A stretch of DNA of 64,000 nucleotides from assembly GCA_033065855.1 (NCBI GenBank), contig JAVXUO010002887.1:310001-374000 (forward strand). Direction: 5' to 3'. Each line of letters opens with the position of its first letter. Within the stretch, counting starts at the first letter, position 1. This document shows positions 50,539 through 64,000 of this stretch, in pieces. Both the position numbers and the translations under genes were made by a program. Source of the DNA: Escallonia rubra (Eukaryota; Streptophyta; Magnoliopsida; Escalloniales; Escalloniaceae). Below the pieces are notes generated by a model, which searched no databases, was not told the origin of the DNA, and saw nothing but the letters and a program-made list of their open reading frames with translations.

Positions 50539-53500
50539 CTACTTGTTCCAGGTTGAGGAAGAAGCCAGAGGTGTAGCTTGATCGTCTTGAGATCCATCCG
50601 AGCTGCTTCGAGAAGCTTCCTTTTTCAATTTGTGGTTGTTGTATGCAGCTACACCAGCAATCGCTGCATAAAACAGACAAACAAACAAAAAAAATCTTTA
50701 AGCCTGAATAACTTTTATAGGCATATATTTTGTTATTGTTATATAGATGTACTCTTTTTGTACCACAAATATTAACTTTTACGTATGCAGATATAGTTCT
50801 ATGAAATAACGCCAACGTAGTTAAAATTTTACAGTTCATATAATGACGAAAGTTGGTCAGGGAAAGACATTAAATGAGGGGGCACAGGAGGAAAAGAGCC
50901 AATTAAGAGCATACATGTATTCCTTGCCATGTTCTGAATTAATAATCTGTTAGCATGTCTGTAGAGCCGTATCAGTATCACATATAAATGTCCATGCTTT
51001 ACCAGGAACAAAATAATAAGCACTATTACAAAGATATAAGCAAGTACTCTTAATAATTTCTATTCACATATTTACCAATAATGCAGCTGAGAAGATTGAT
51101 GAGAACATATTTACCAGTATTCTCAATAATTTCAATTCAGATACTTACCAATGACGTAGCCAAAAAGATTGATAATAGTGAGCTTTGTATCCGCAAATAG
51201 AAGGGCTGATAGCAAAACAACCACCCAATCCTTGACAACTCCAGCCACTCGAATGGTCAACGCACTAGTATGTGAAATCACAAGGAAAACTGACAGATTG
51301 AGTGCAAAAGTACAAAGAGAATTGAGTGTTAGCACGAGAGGTTGAAAGCTCCACGACCCTTGCGCATCCATTTTTGACTTCTCCAAGAATATCCATGGAA
51401 TGAACAGGCAAAGAGCGCTGCATAGCGAACCAAGATTCTGTTCACATGGGCAAATATTGTGTGCATAAACATAAAATGGTGCCAAGAAATGACAAATAGC
51501 TTTTAGCTCTAGAGGACAAAATACATGCCTGCAGGGGCTAACATAGTACATGAGAGAGATCGGATTTAGTTTGAGGCCCTTCCTTTTCACCAGAATCTCC
51601 ATGAATATAAGTCTCAGTGCTTCTCCAACAACACCTCCCATTTGGTAAACCACACCGACCCAATTGATATTTAATTCCCCATAAGAAGCCACTAGAACAC
51701 CAAAACTTATTACTGACATTATGAGAAGCATCCTGCAGCTCATTACTTCAAGTCCAGCTGCTACTCCAAGGATGAAAACAGCTACTGGCACTGCATATGT
51801 CACTCAGAAAATAAGTTATGATCACTGTTTTAGGGCAATGGTTGTATTTATTAACTCAAATCTCTTGTAACAACTGTAGAACACCCCCCCCCCCCCCCCA
51901 CCAACCAAAACAAACATATGCATTGACTTCAGAGCTCAGTTCGACTGTCCAGACATAATGAGTGGAACTATTTGCAATATGAAGACCAAATTATTCCTGT
52001 GAAATTGCAGTTACAATTAGGATATTAAGAAGCTGACCGTGACACTTACTGATTGCTTTCAACATTTGTGCGAATGCAACAGATATGTAGAGGTAAGCTG
52101 TATTTCCAAGCCAAAGAGTCATTGCAAACATTGCACCAATTGGGATGACTGACGTGGCATATCTGCGTGTCAAAAGCTTGTTAGAATAGGTCAACACGCC
52201 GCAATAGGGGAAAAGGTGGAGAAGGAAAAAAGATTAGGCAAACATTTTCCAACACCCATGGTATTCTTTCTAGATATCAAAAGACACACATATTCACGCT
52301 GTAGAGATGCTTCCCAACATTTCTAAGCTATAACTGATGCTGTTGCTCGCACTTTGGTATTGTAGTTTTGCCTTAAAAACATGAAAATGAAGGCTGGGAA
52401 AAGCAGTAAAATATTATTCCAGACCTTGGGTGATAGTAGTAATTAATTTGAAGGATTGAACCCTTGAACTTTGCCAAGTCCAGCTATGTCATGGCTCACC
52501 AGACAATTGCAGATTCTCATCGAAGCAATCAAATCACACTGATTGGATCAAAGTCGCGATCTTGACAAACAGATTGCTTATTGAATTATTCTAACATAAA
52601 CAAAAAAAAGATAACCATGCAAGTTAAAACATCAAAGAGGAAGAGAAATAATTCAACACTCACATTTCTGCAGTCATCCCTTCCTCCACTTTTATTATCT
52701 GTAGCAAAATACAAATTAGAATTACAGACTGCACAAGTAAAATCCGTAATTATCGGGTAGACAGTGTCGGTCACGAATATAGTAGATCAATACCTTGAGA
52801 ACTTTGGTGAGTATAAAACATAACACAGAGGAGAAGACCATATGAAGTAGAGTTAATCCAAGAGGATATGGAAAGTTGATTTCCTTCGATGACAAAACCC
52901 ACTGCATTTCACCATTTTTTCAAAAGGAAAGTGTGTTAATATACGAAGCAATTTTGCAATGAAGGAGCTCGACTTATATGCAAATGATGTTCAGCAATGA
53001 AATCACCATTAGTTGGTACACATATGCAGTAATACTCTTAGACCTCTGGAGAACAGCATCCAACTAAAAGTTGAAAAGCAATTATGCACAAAAGTTCAAG
53101 ATCCAGTTCTCTATAGTTTATAAGTGATAACTGCTAGCGAAAAGTAGAATGCGGTTAAGCCTACTGCATGTTATGACTACTGTGGAAAAATTTTAACAAA
53201 AGAGGACAAAGCACACAACTGCAGGAAGAAAAACTACAGTTGGTGACCATTATATTCCTTCAACCCCTTTACATGTTAAATTGTTAGTTGTCCATCTATA
53301 CGAATAAAAACAAACGTGCAGATTGTTATTGTAGATACAAAAATTGGCAACTTGAACAAATCATTCAAGATCTTAAACAGCTCTCTGGACAATCACAAAA
53401 GGTGTCCGTTAACTCCAGGCAGTGACACCCCTCCCTATTACAGGCAGGAGTTCCAGGAGTATCACCTCACAAGCCATCTTCTATTGACCCCCTTTTCTTT

Positions 53501-55910
53501 TGGTAGTATTGCCAATGTCTTAAGATGTACTCTGAGGCTCCCCTACTAATCATGAGCATGTCTTCCAAGATTATTTTGCACTCTGCTACTTATCCTTTGT
53601 CTCTGATAAAGCGGCAATTTCAAACACTTTATGACAACCGTAGCTTTTTCGTCAAACGCTATAAATTTACAGAGCATGCAACTGTTGATTCATTCTTCTT
53701 GTTTCCCCACCATCTTAGGTCTGAAGCATTACCACCAGTTGATTCACTCTTCAATTTTTACCACCATATTAGTAGGAAGTACTGACACCCAGAGGGAGAA
53801 ACTCGTATATGCATTTCTCATGCACAGATGGAGGACATTTACCAGTAGGCTATGGGTGTAAAACAGAGCATGCAGCTGTTGATTCATTCTTCTTGTTTTT
53901 CCACCATCACAGGTATGAAGCATTTACAGCCAGCTGATTCACTCTTCTTGTTTCTCCACCATATTAGTATGAGAACTAACACCCAGAGGGAGAAGTTTCT
54001 TCTTTTATGCACTTTTCATTCGCAGACAGAAGACATATTACCAGTAGTCTTTGGTTGTAAAACAGAGGCTAAAATGTTCGTACTCGGTGGAAACGTTCAT
54101 CTTATTTGTGCATACCCCTGTTTTGGTAATGACATTTGAAGGGCACCTCTCTCTTCATCATGGCTTGGTGCTCAATTTTATTTGTAAGGTTCCATTAACA
54201 TAGGAGGTCAAAACTTGTACACTTACAAGGGGCATACCCCAGGATTACATCTAAATTCATCACTTGACACTACCATACTACCGTAGAGTATAATCAGCGA
54301 GAACCTAAATCCTGCAACATTCCCAATTTTCATAAGTTCTTGGACCAGTTCTCCAGTGCACAATGTCCTTTACAATTACGGCAGCAGGTTTTTCTTTCTT
54401 GGTGAAAATATCGCTATTTACTTCCATCCAAATACCATAGACTCTTACTACGGTAACCAAATTTGTAGCTACAGCCATCTCTACTCATGGCAATACGGGC
54501 AGACTATATGGAAGGAGATCCTACTCTATATGTCAGTTAGCAATACATTTGGCAGCTGGTCAGCAGTCTCCTGAGTGGCATTGCACAATCATGCAGACAA
54601 CATCTTACATCACATTCCAATGCTTTTGAGTGCCTTTTTCATAGCATCCATAAGACAAACACATAATTCTGGATATCTCCATCACACTAAACTATTCTCC
54701 AGCAATTATATGAGGCTTAGATTGCCCTAGAGCATTCCAGGCCGAGGCAATAGTATAAACACCGATTTGTATGAGATTTTATGAGCTGGTGCCCAGGATT
54801 TCAGCTGATGGCCTCAAAGTTGTAGGAAAAGATTCATGTGAAGCAATCAAGGCCATAGATCTAGCTGGGGACGGTGCCTGGTATAACCTTTCATAGTCTA
54901 TGAGACCTTAGCATTCATACGGTTTGCAGCATCATACAAAATCCTAAGTCCAAAATGTCTAACCATAACCAAGTATCCTTCCATCCCCAGTTTTGTTGGC
55001 GATAAAATTCTGGATTTGATCTCTTAGCTTAATAAGCTTAGTCCAAGTCCAAAATATCGGTGGGAGGTTCAAAACCATAGCTATATTCCTCATCAGATCA
55101 CGCGTAACGAGTCTTTTTTATGGGCAATCTCCCACAAGTACTTACACTTGGCAGCTTTGTCCCACTCCCTAGTCTTTTTAATCCAAGACAACCCCTCTGT
55201 TCCACATGGCTTGGTGCTTGTACTATTTGCCACAAACCTCGGCGACCTTTTTACTTTTTCTTACTTTAGTTTTATTTCGTGTGTGTATGTAATAGTCATG
55301 CTAATGAATGCAAAAGGATACAACATAGATGCGGCACCTCTACAGATTAAACCGAAAATCTGAACTCTCCCTTGTTTACCAATTAAAGTGACTACCATAT
55401 ACTCCCTCTGCTTCAAATAAATTTTCCCCATTGACTCTTTAGCGAAATCTATATCCATATAAACATTGAAGTCAACTAGCAATCATAGATTTATCGGTAT
55501 CATCTGGCAAGTCAAGCTAGGGTTAAGACAACGTGTAATCAAAATGAAGGAGTAACAAGAAGGCCTTGCAACAATCATGTTGGTGGCAACATTTTCCACT
55601 GAACTAGGGATATTACATGATCATGATCTCACTATTCCCAAACCCCTTTCCTTTCGTCATTACAATCCAACTCAGCCAAGCAATTTAACTGTGCTGCCAA
55701 GCTTCCCAGTCCAAATCAGAAGGTCAGACACGATGCACACCAGATGTTTGAAAAAAATGCTGAAAACAAACTTAGAAAAACTGAACGATGTAAACGCCAA
55801 GTACGGACCTTGTTGAAGAAGATCTGGCCACTGGATAGTGCGATGTAGAGTAAAATGTAGGCGTAGGTTAACGCTTCTTCTCTCACCATATTTCTCAATC
55901 GATCCGCCAT
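50539..55910 (-). CDS. Sugar phosphate/nucleotide-sugar type translocator (At3g14410-like)
   Basis: Seven coding exons, minus strand: 55910-55809, 52901-52794, 52698-52664, 52162-52050, 51790-51529, 51417-51149 and 50663-50539. The total is 337 aa with all phases consistent. The start MADRLRNMVREEALTYAY at 55910 was chosen over an upstream in-frame ATG because it fits the family. It has ten or so hydrophobic helices of the drug/metabolite transporter (TPT/KT) type. Landmarks are SSGQIFFNK, WVLSSKEINFPYPLGLTLLHM, YISVAFAQMLKAI, the AAGLEVMS helix, NPISLMYYVSPC, HTSALTIRVAGVVKDW and a Lys/Ser-rich cytosolic tail. It probably exchanges phosphorylated sugars or nucleotide sugars across the Golgi or another endomembrane. 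The substrate is unknown. Exon 5 ends in a GC donor. Confidence 0.95.
51418..51528 (-). other. GC-AG intron of the translocator gene
   Basis: Exon 5 ends CCCTGCAG and is followed by GCATGT instead of GT. The next exon starts after GCAG with CGCTCTTTGC. Only this join keeps SPC-SALCLFIPW in frame. The nearest GT (4 bases downstream of the GC) would break the frame. Confidence 0.8.
53671..54065. repeat. Tandem duplication, about 195-bp unit, in translocator intron 1
   Basis: GAGCATGCA.CTGTTGATTCATTCTTCTTGTTT through CACCCAGAGGGAGAA and AAAACAGAG is present twice (about 53,671 and 53,865). A shorter sub-repeat (GTTGATTCA-CTCTTC..CCACCAT) occurs within each unit. Intron 1 as a whole spans 52,902-55,808. 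Confidence 0.85.
55402..55552. mobile_element. Stowaway-like MITE in translocator intron 1
   Basis: TA|CTCCCTCTGCTTCAAATAA at 55402 and CAAAATGAAGGAG|TA at 55552. It is 151 bp long, with degenerate terminal inverted repeats and TA flanks. Confidence 0.6.
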
Positions 55911-57587
55911 TGCTGAATCAGGGATGTATCCTTTCAAATCCACTAGGGATTTAGTTGCAGAGGGTGGAGGGAACTTGAAAGACCGCGAAGAGAAGTGGGC
56001 CAAACAAGTTCCTAATTGTGTTGCTTATATCAGAGGTAGCATTAAAGTGGTGCAAGAGGGGGATTTTGGTTCATTTGACTTTGCTTATGTGCGCTTCAGA
56101 CCATTGCTTATGTTTGTTTTCTCTTCTCTTTCTCTTTTTGTCCGAGGGGTACACAGAGTAGATTTAGAAGGTTAAAAAGCTTTTGCGACTGCTGAACAAA
56201 TAAATTCAAATTATTGTCGAGCTTATCAAATTGGTGCTAAAAAAAATTTCGTGATTTTACGTTTGTGTAGCATTTTAAGTTGATTATTATATATGAATGT
56301 TAAACCGCTAACGAAAGAACGCAATTTCATTTCATATAACACAAAATGACCGCGCTAGATGCGAACGAGCTATCGAGCGCGCACCGAAGGCGGCACTGTA
56401 GAGTCATTTCTTATACTACCTTCAAATAGACAATTTTTAAGGTACCTTTTATACACAACAAACTCAATGTCTTACCGAGAGTCAAGTGTTACGCCCCTTC
56501 ACTATCTTCGCTCGTTAAGACCCTTACGAGGATGTCACTTCTCTGCGTACACCTTACTGAGGAGTTTAGAGGAAATAGGGGCAATGCCCTCACTTGCCCT
56601 GCGGGGTTCAAAGGATCAGTAAAGGAATAACAAGATAATAGTCAAGAGATGGATAAGCCTGTAAGACTGTGTTCGAGGGTGGGTCAAGCAATATTCTTCG
56701 AAAGGTGAAGGCAAAAACCCAGGTTACTAGTTCGAACCTCGGAGTAATCTTACCGAGGAAAAAAAATAGGAAGCACATTATGAAAATGATCTCTGAGTGC
56801 ACCTATCTGATTTATATCAGGTGTATGATATGTATTTTTGTAACTCTGGCCTTTCAACTTACTATACCACCTTAGTCCCTTTAGTTGCCTTTGCTGCCCT
56901 TTATTTACCTGGGCATGCTCTGTAGGAAGTGCATGAAAGTCCAGTTTGTGTGAAAAAGTCAAGATGGATTGATGGATTTAGGCAGAGCTGTACGAGAAGT
57001 TTAGCCAGAGAAGGGACAGAGTCAAATTACAGGCTAAGAGCGGCCGTGCGTGTGTACGATCAGAAAGTGAATAAAGTGGTGTTAGGCTTTTCGTTGGTCA
57101 CTTGTGAACTTGCGACCTTTATGAGTACAGGTTTGGTAACGTGAGCATGGCGCAATTGAATTTTGAGTTCGATGCTTAGCATGTACCGTTGCGAGGTTAG
57201 TGACTTTGACTCTTTTAGTATTTTCGATAGATCTAATTTTGACTAAACTGCGAGATATGTTATATAGTTTGTCTTTGGAAATGGTTTGATAATCCTAACG
57301 TGGAAAACTTGTGATTTGCGTCCTCCAGAATGGAACTTTGAAAAACAATAATTTTGTTTTTTATTGGATTACCCTCTTTGGTGTTGTGCGATTGAGTTTT
57401 GACGTAATTATTCGGGTTGTGGAATTTAACTTTGGACCGATCATTCCGGTTTGCGATTTCAGACTCTTGTGTAGTCTTGGTCCTTGGGCCGGTGCTCATT
57501 TCTTGTTCTTTTATATCACACAACCCCTAGTTCATGCGGATATTTGCAAATCTTGTTGAACAAACTTTGGCTCCTATCCGGATCGTA
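55911..57587. other. Intergenic region upstream of the translocator
   Basis: It holds the divergent upstream region of the translocator gene. 56,340-56,620 is a GC-richer stretch without a recognisable gene. A tRNA B-box-like motif AGTTCGAACCTCGG lies at about 56,730-56,743, before an A-rich tract, but no A box was found. Confidence 0.4.
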
Positions 57588-57771
57588 GGAATCTTCCTTC
57601 AATCCCGTGTATAGTGACAATTAATAGTCGATAAATGTTTTTAGTGACTTTTCTTCTAACACTTTCAACAACAATTATTAGCAGCACTTTTTTAACGTCA
57701 CTAAATAAAAGTCACTAAAAACATTTAAAGACGATTAATTGTCGCTATATAGGGGGTAGGAAGAAAATTCC
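57588..57771. mobile_element. Hairpin MITE with TAGTGACAATTAAT arms
   Basis: The left arm (GGAATCTTCCTTCAATCC..ATAGTGACAATTAATAGTCG..TTTTTAGTGACTTTT) is inverted on the right with substitutions. Total length is 184 bp, with no coding capacity. The same sequence type (GTCACTAAATAA) occurs inside Helitrons A and B. No clear target duplication, so the superfamily is unassigned. Confidence 0.65.
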
Positions 57772-57953
57772 TCCAACCGGGGTAACAGCCAAATTTTTTC
57801 CAATCTTGTTTTGTGTACATGTTTCTTCCTTAATTCTGAAGTGTTTTGTTAATCAACTAAGAAGCAATTTCATGGCAGTTCCGTTTTTCACTTTATTGTG
57901 AAAATGCCCGTCCTACCATAAACATTTCTATAGTTTGTGGAGTAAAATCTATA

Positions 57954-58550
57954 TCTATATATATATAAAAGCTGAAACTGAGAGAATGTAACATTCTCTT
58001 TACTATTTGGCATGCCTCTCTTTATGCCACTTGGCATGCCTCTCTTTATGTCACTTGGCATTCAACCAATCATATAAATTTTATTTTTCTTTCTTCGTCA
58101 GCACATCTCACTTAAAAACAAATCTCTCTCTTCATAAATTTTATATTTATATCTCATTCTAATCAATATCTTATTCAAATCTTAAAATTTTTCAATATTT
58201 TACACAACTCTAACATGTTTTCATAATCTAACAAGATTAATCTATTTCCTTTTACACTGTTATAAGCATATAATAAAAAATATATGTATATATATATATA
58301 TATATATATACGTATAATTATCTCTCATATTATATTTTTTCTTATGCCGCATAACTTTTTATATTATTCTAGGTGAGATTTATTAGTAAAAATCTCAATA
58401 CATGGGTTCTTAACATTGTTACTAAAAATGGTAAAAAAAACTCACAAAAGGATGAAAATAACATTATTTGCTATTTACATTCGACATATAAGTATGATCT
58501 TTTAATTAGCCGTTATTAGTCTCATGTGCAACGCACGGGATTAATACTAG
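57954..58550 (+). mobile_element. Short non-autonomous Helitron
   Basis: Plus strand. The 5' end is A|TCTATATATATATAAAAGC at 57954. The 3' end is CTAG|T at 58547-58550, preceded by a small hairpin GTGC-aac-GCAC. The A/T flanks and terminal motifs are canonical, and the 597-bp AT-rich interior codes for nothing. An alternative 5' TC lies 6 bases upstream. It includes an (AT)n tract at 58,287-58,310. Confidence 0.8.
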
Positions 58551-60738
58551 TTTGAAAAGAAGTTTGAGTCAAATTTCATTGAGTAGAATTTGTGAATGGT
58601 TTTGAGTCGGTGATTGGAAACTTCTTCTAGTTGGACCTTTGTTGCATACTACTTTATTTAGCATTTCAGGTGTAAAAGTACGAATTATACGATTGATTTT
58701 GGAAATTTGGAGAATTGAGGAGCCCAAAAAGTTTAGATATATGCATTTTGTCACCGTAACTGTCAAGAGATTTTGAGATGCAATATTATTTTGTAATTTT
58801 GTTATGGAGTAAAACCTAAAAACTCTTGGTTTTAGTTGCTCTACATGCCATTTATTTTAAGGTGTTTTTCATGGTTTATGTTTAGCCGTGATCTAAGCAA
58901 CCGAGCCCACTTTTAGTTAAGCTCATGACATAAAGAAGTCAAAATCATTGTAATGTACAAGATATTATGACATTCAAGAACTTCTAACGATGCGACAAGA
59001 AAATTGTTTTTTATCTGAGTGTGAAGATTCTAATACAACGAGAAGGAAAATTTTGAGATGTCCATCTTGTTTCACATAGTAAAATCGATCGTTTACAAGT
59101 GTAAAGCCTTGATTTATCTAATCATCTAGCATCTAGTTTCGAATACATTAAACTTATGAAGCTTTAAACCGATATTAAACACACGTCGTTGGCCTTTTCA
59201 TCGATCTCAACTGAGCCTAAACTCTAGTGACTTGGTTATGCTTATTTACTTGAGCCAGTAAAGGATGTTTCAAGTTTGTTTGTCTTCCTAATCTACGTCA
59301 TATATGTATGGATAACAACCAATGAGCAGATGGTAACAAACAAATTAACTGCAGATTGTTAAACCAAAGAAACCTTGGTGCCTGTTTGTGTGATGTAGGG
59401 GTGGGGTAAAAGATTTACAGGCCTGAACTGGGACTTATTCTAGGCGATAACGACACACAGAAAGCGACATAAAAGGAGGGGGAAAAGGGGGAAAATGAAG
59501 AGAAAAACTTCCCCAAATAATGCTCTGTTTGCTTATCTACGTACTTGTACACAAATTTTATCAAATTTGATGATCTGGGATGATGGATTGATAATTGTAG
59601 GAAGACTGTGAAGCACACAAGGGGCATGTGGAGGAGAGCCACCCAGTTTGGCCCCTGATCGGATGTGGTCTCTAATTCTAACCTCCAAATGCTCATCCAT
59701 TGTTTTTCCTGTCTCTACCCTCATGGTGACCCTCAACCATTTTTGTCTTCATCCTCTCATCCTTTTTTTATCCTCTCTTCAAACTTGTCTTTATTTCTTA
59801 GCTCACTTCTTGTTTTCTCACTGCTTGGGTCAGTGCATCACCACCCCCTTATCCTCTCTGCATGCACTCTTTCCAATAGCCTTTTGGCCCCCAAGGTGCT
59901 TCCCTCTCTCTATCTCGACCAATCGCTGCTTTGCTTCTCATGTTCTGTGTGTATTAGAAGAATCTTTAACGGCCATTCTGTTATGCATTCATGGTGGGTC
60001 TGAGCTGAATTTATTGCATAAAGAGTTTGATGCTGTTTGTGGCTTCAACTTACAATCGGGCTATACTCAATATTTTATTGTAAAGCTATACACTTGCAAC
60101 TCCAATGAAGTGATTGTGTGTGTGTGTATGTAAATTTATGCATGGTCAAGGGTGTTCTTCAAAATACACTTGCACCAGTGTATTTCTTCTGATTAATTTG
60201 GATGTGTTAGAAAGTTCGGCTGATCTTGATTTGGAGTGAAAGCTAAAGTTTTAGGCTCTTCCAGTCTTAAATCTGAATATAATCATGTAGTGCCATTTTT
60301 TCCTCGGTGTATACTAGTTTCTCTGATGAAAGTCACCATATTGAATCCTTTATATGTTTGGTTGAATCTTAGGCTATTCTTCTTGTTATTCTGAATCATG
60401 GGTTAATTGAATATCTGGATGTATATCAGTTTCTTTTCTTTTTCTTTTTCTTTTTTTTTTTTTCAATTATATTGCTGATGAAGGTTTACCAATTTTTACT
60501 GTTATATGTAGAGTTGGACCGTAGGCTCTTCTTTTTGTTACCCTTAATATGATAATTCTCGACAGTACCTTAAAACTTCTTGTGAACGTGTAGCTTGAGT
60601 TGAAGATAGAATAGAGTAAGCTGAACCTTTATATGTACAATCATTCTTGTTCGAGGAGAATGGAGTTTTCTGATTTCTGTGGTTTTTCCCATGTTAAATC
60701 AAAATTTTGTGAGAAGAAGCCGAAGACAAAACATAGAA
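58551..60738 (+). promoter_or_regulatory. Upstream region of glycolate oxidase
   Basis: No independent gene recognised. The CT-rich tract at 60,430-60,463 and the lack of a TATA box close to the ATG suggest that the 5' UTR begins further upstream and may contain an intron. A protein-like open frame at 59,648-60,133 has no recognisable domain and is probably chance. Confidence 0.4.

Positions 60739-64000
<3,262 letters not shown>

Noticed and set aside
56645-56770. tRNA-derived SINE suggested by AGTTCGAACCTCGG and a following A-rich tract
   Set aside because: No matching A box at the right distance and no flanking duplication found.
59648-60133. 161-codon open frame upstream of glycolate oxidase
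   Set aside because: CT-rich leader-like DNA gives Ser/Leu/Cys-rich translation, with no family resemblance and no splice or start context.

Overview
The window is nuclear DNA of a flowering plant, most likely a core eudicot. It has GT-AG introns with plant-type exon structure, tau-class glutathione S-transferases (a plant-specific class), a plant glycolate oxidase, and many Helitrons, Mutator-like, hAT and Stowaway elements. I could not place it to genus. There are no CRISPR arrays, rRNA genes or bacterial features.

Layout. 1-14,350 is gene-poor repeat DNA. It holds degenerate tandem duplications, a GC-rich poly(A)-ended retroposon-like block with long G runs, and a series of same-strand Helitrons that appear inserted into each other's 5' termini. 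The largest (9,570-14,342) carries a broken nucleotidyltransferase exon. 14,400-31,900 is a GSTU cluster: one pseudogene (3' half only), then four intact two-exon genes in orientation +, -, +, +. The genes are separated by a Mutator-like element carrying an AT-hook segment, LTR-like fossil sequence with minisatellites, a 2.4-kb inverted-repeat structure that contains a broken SAC-domain phosphoinositide phosphatase fragment, and a non-autonomous hAT element. 32,690-35,050 holds a 5'-truncated LINE and a short poly(A) retroposon, both with target-site duplications.

36,097-63,771 holds three larger genes: a ubiquitin-specific protease (8 coding exons, minus strand, 680 aa, one 6.9-kb intron filled with DNA transposons), a sugar-phosphate/nucleotide-sugar type translocator (7 coding exons, minus strand, 337 aa, with one GC-AG intron), and glycolate oxidase (plus strand, first 7 coding exons, cut by the window end). 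From memory, Arabidopsis has the same order UBP25 (At3g14400), translocator (At3g14410) and GOX2/GOX1 (At3g14415/At3g14420). The paralogous translocator At1g53660 lies next to GSTU28 (At1g53680). The window therefore looks like an ancient gene neighbourhood in which the GSTU part has expanded.

The genes do not form one pathway. The GSTUs conjugate glutathione to xenobiotics and stress products in the cytosol, glycolate oxidase is the peroxisomal photorespiratory step, the protease trims ubiquitin, and the translocator is a Golgi or plastid-type membrane carrier. No clearly new biological system was found. The best leads are the nested Helitron insertions, the inverted-repeat SAC fragment (a possible hairpin small-RNA source), and the altered active-site neighbourhood in one GSTU.
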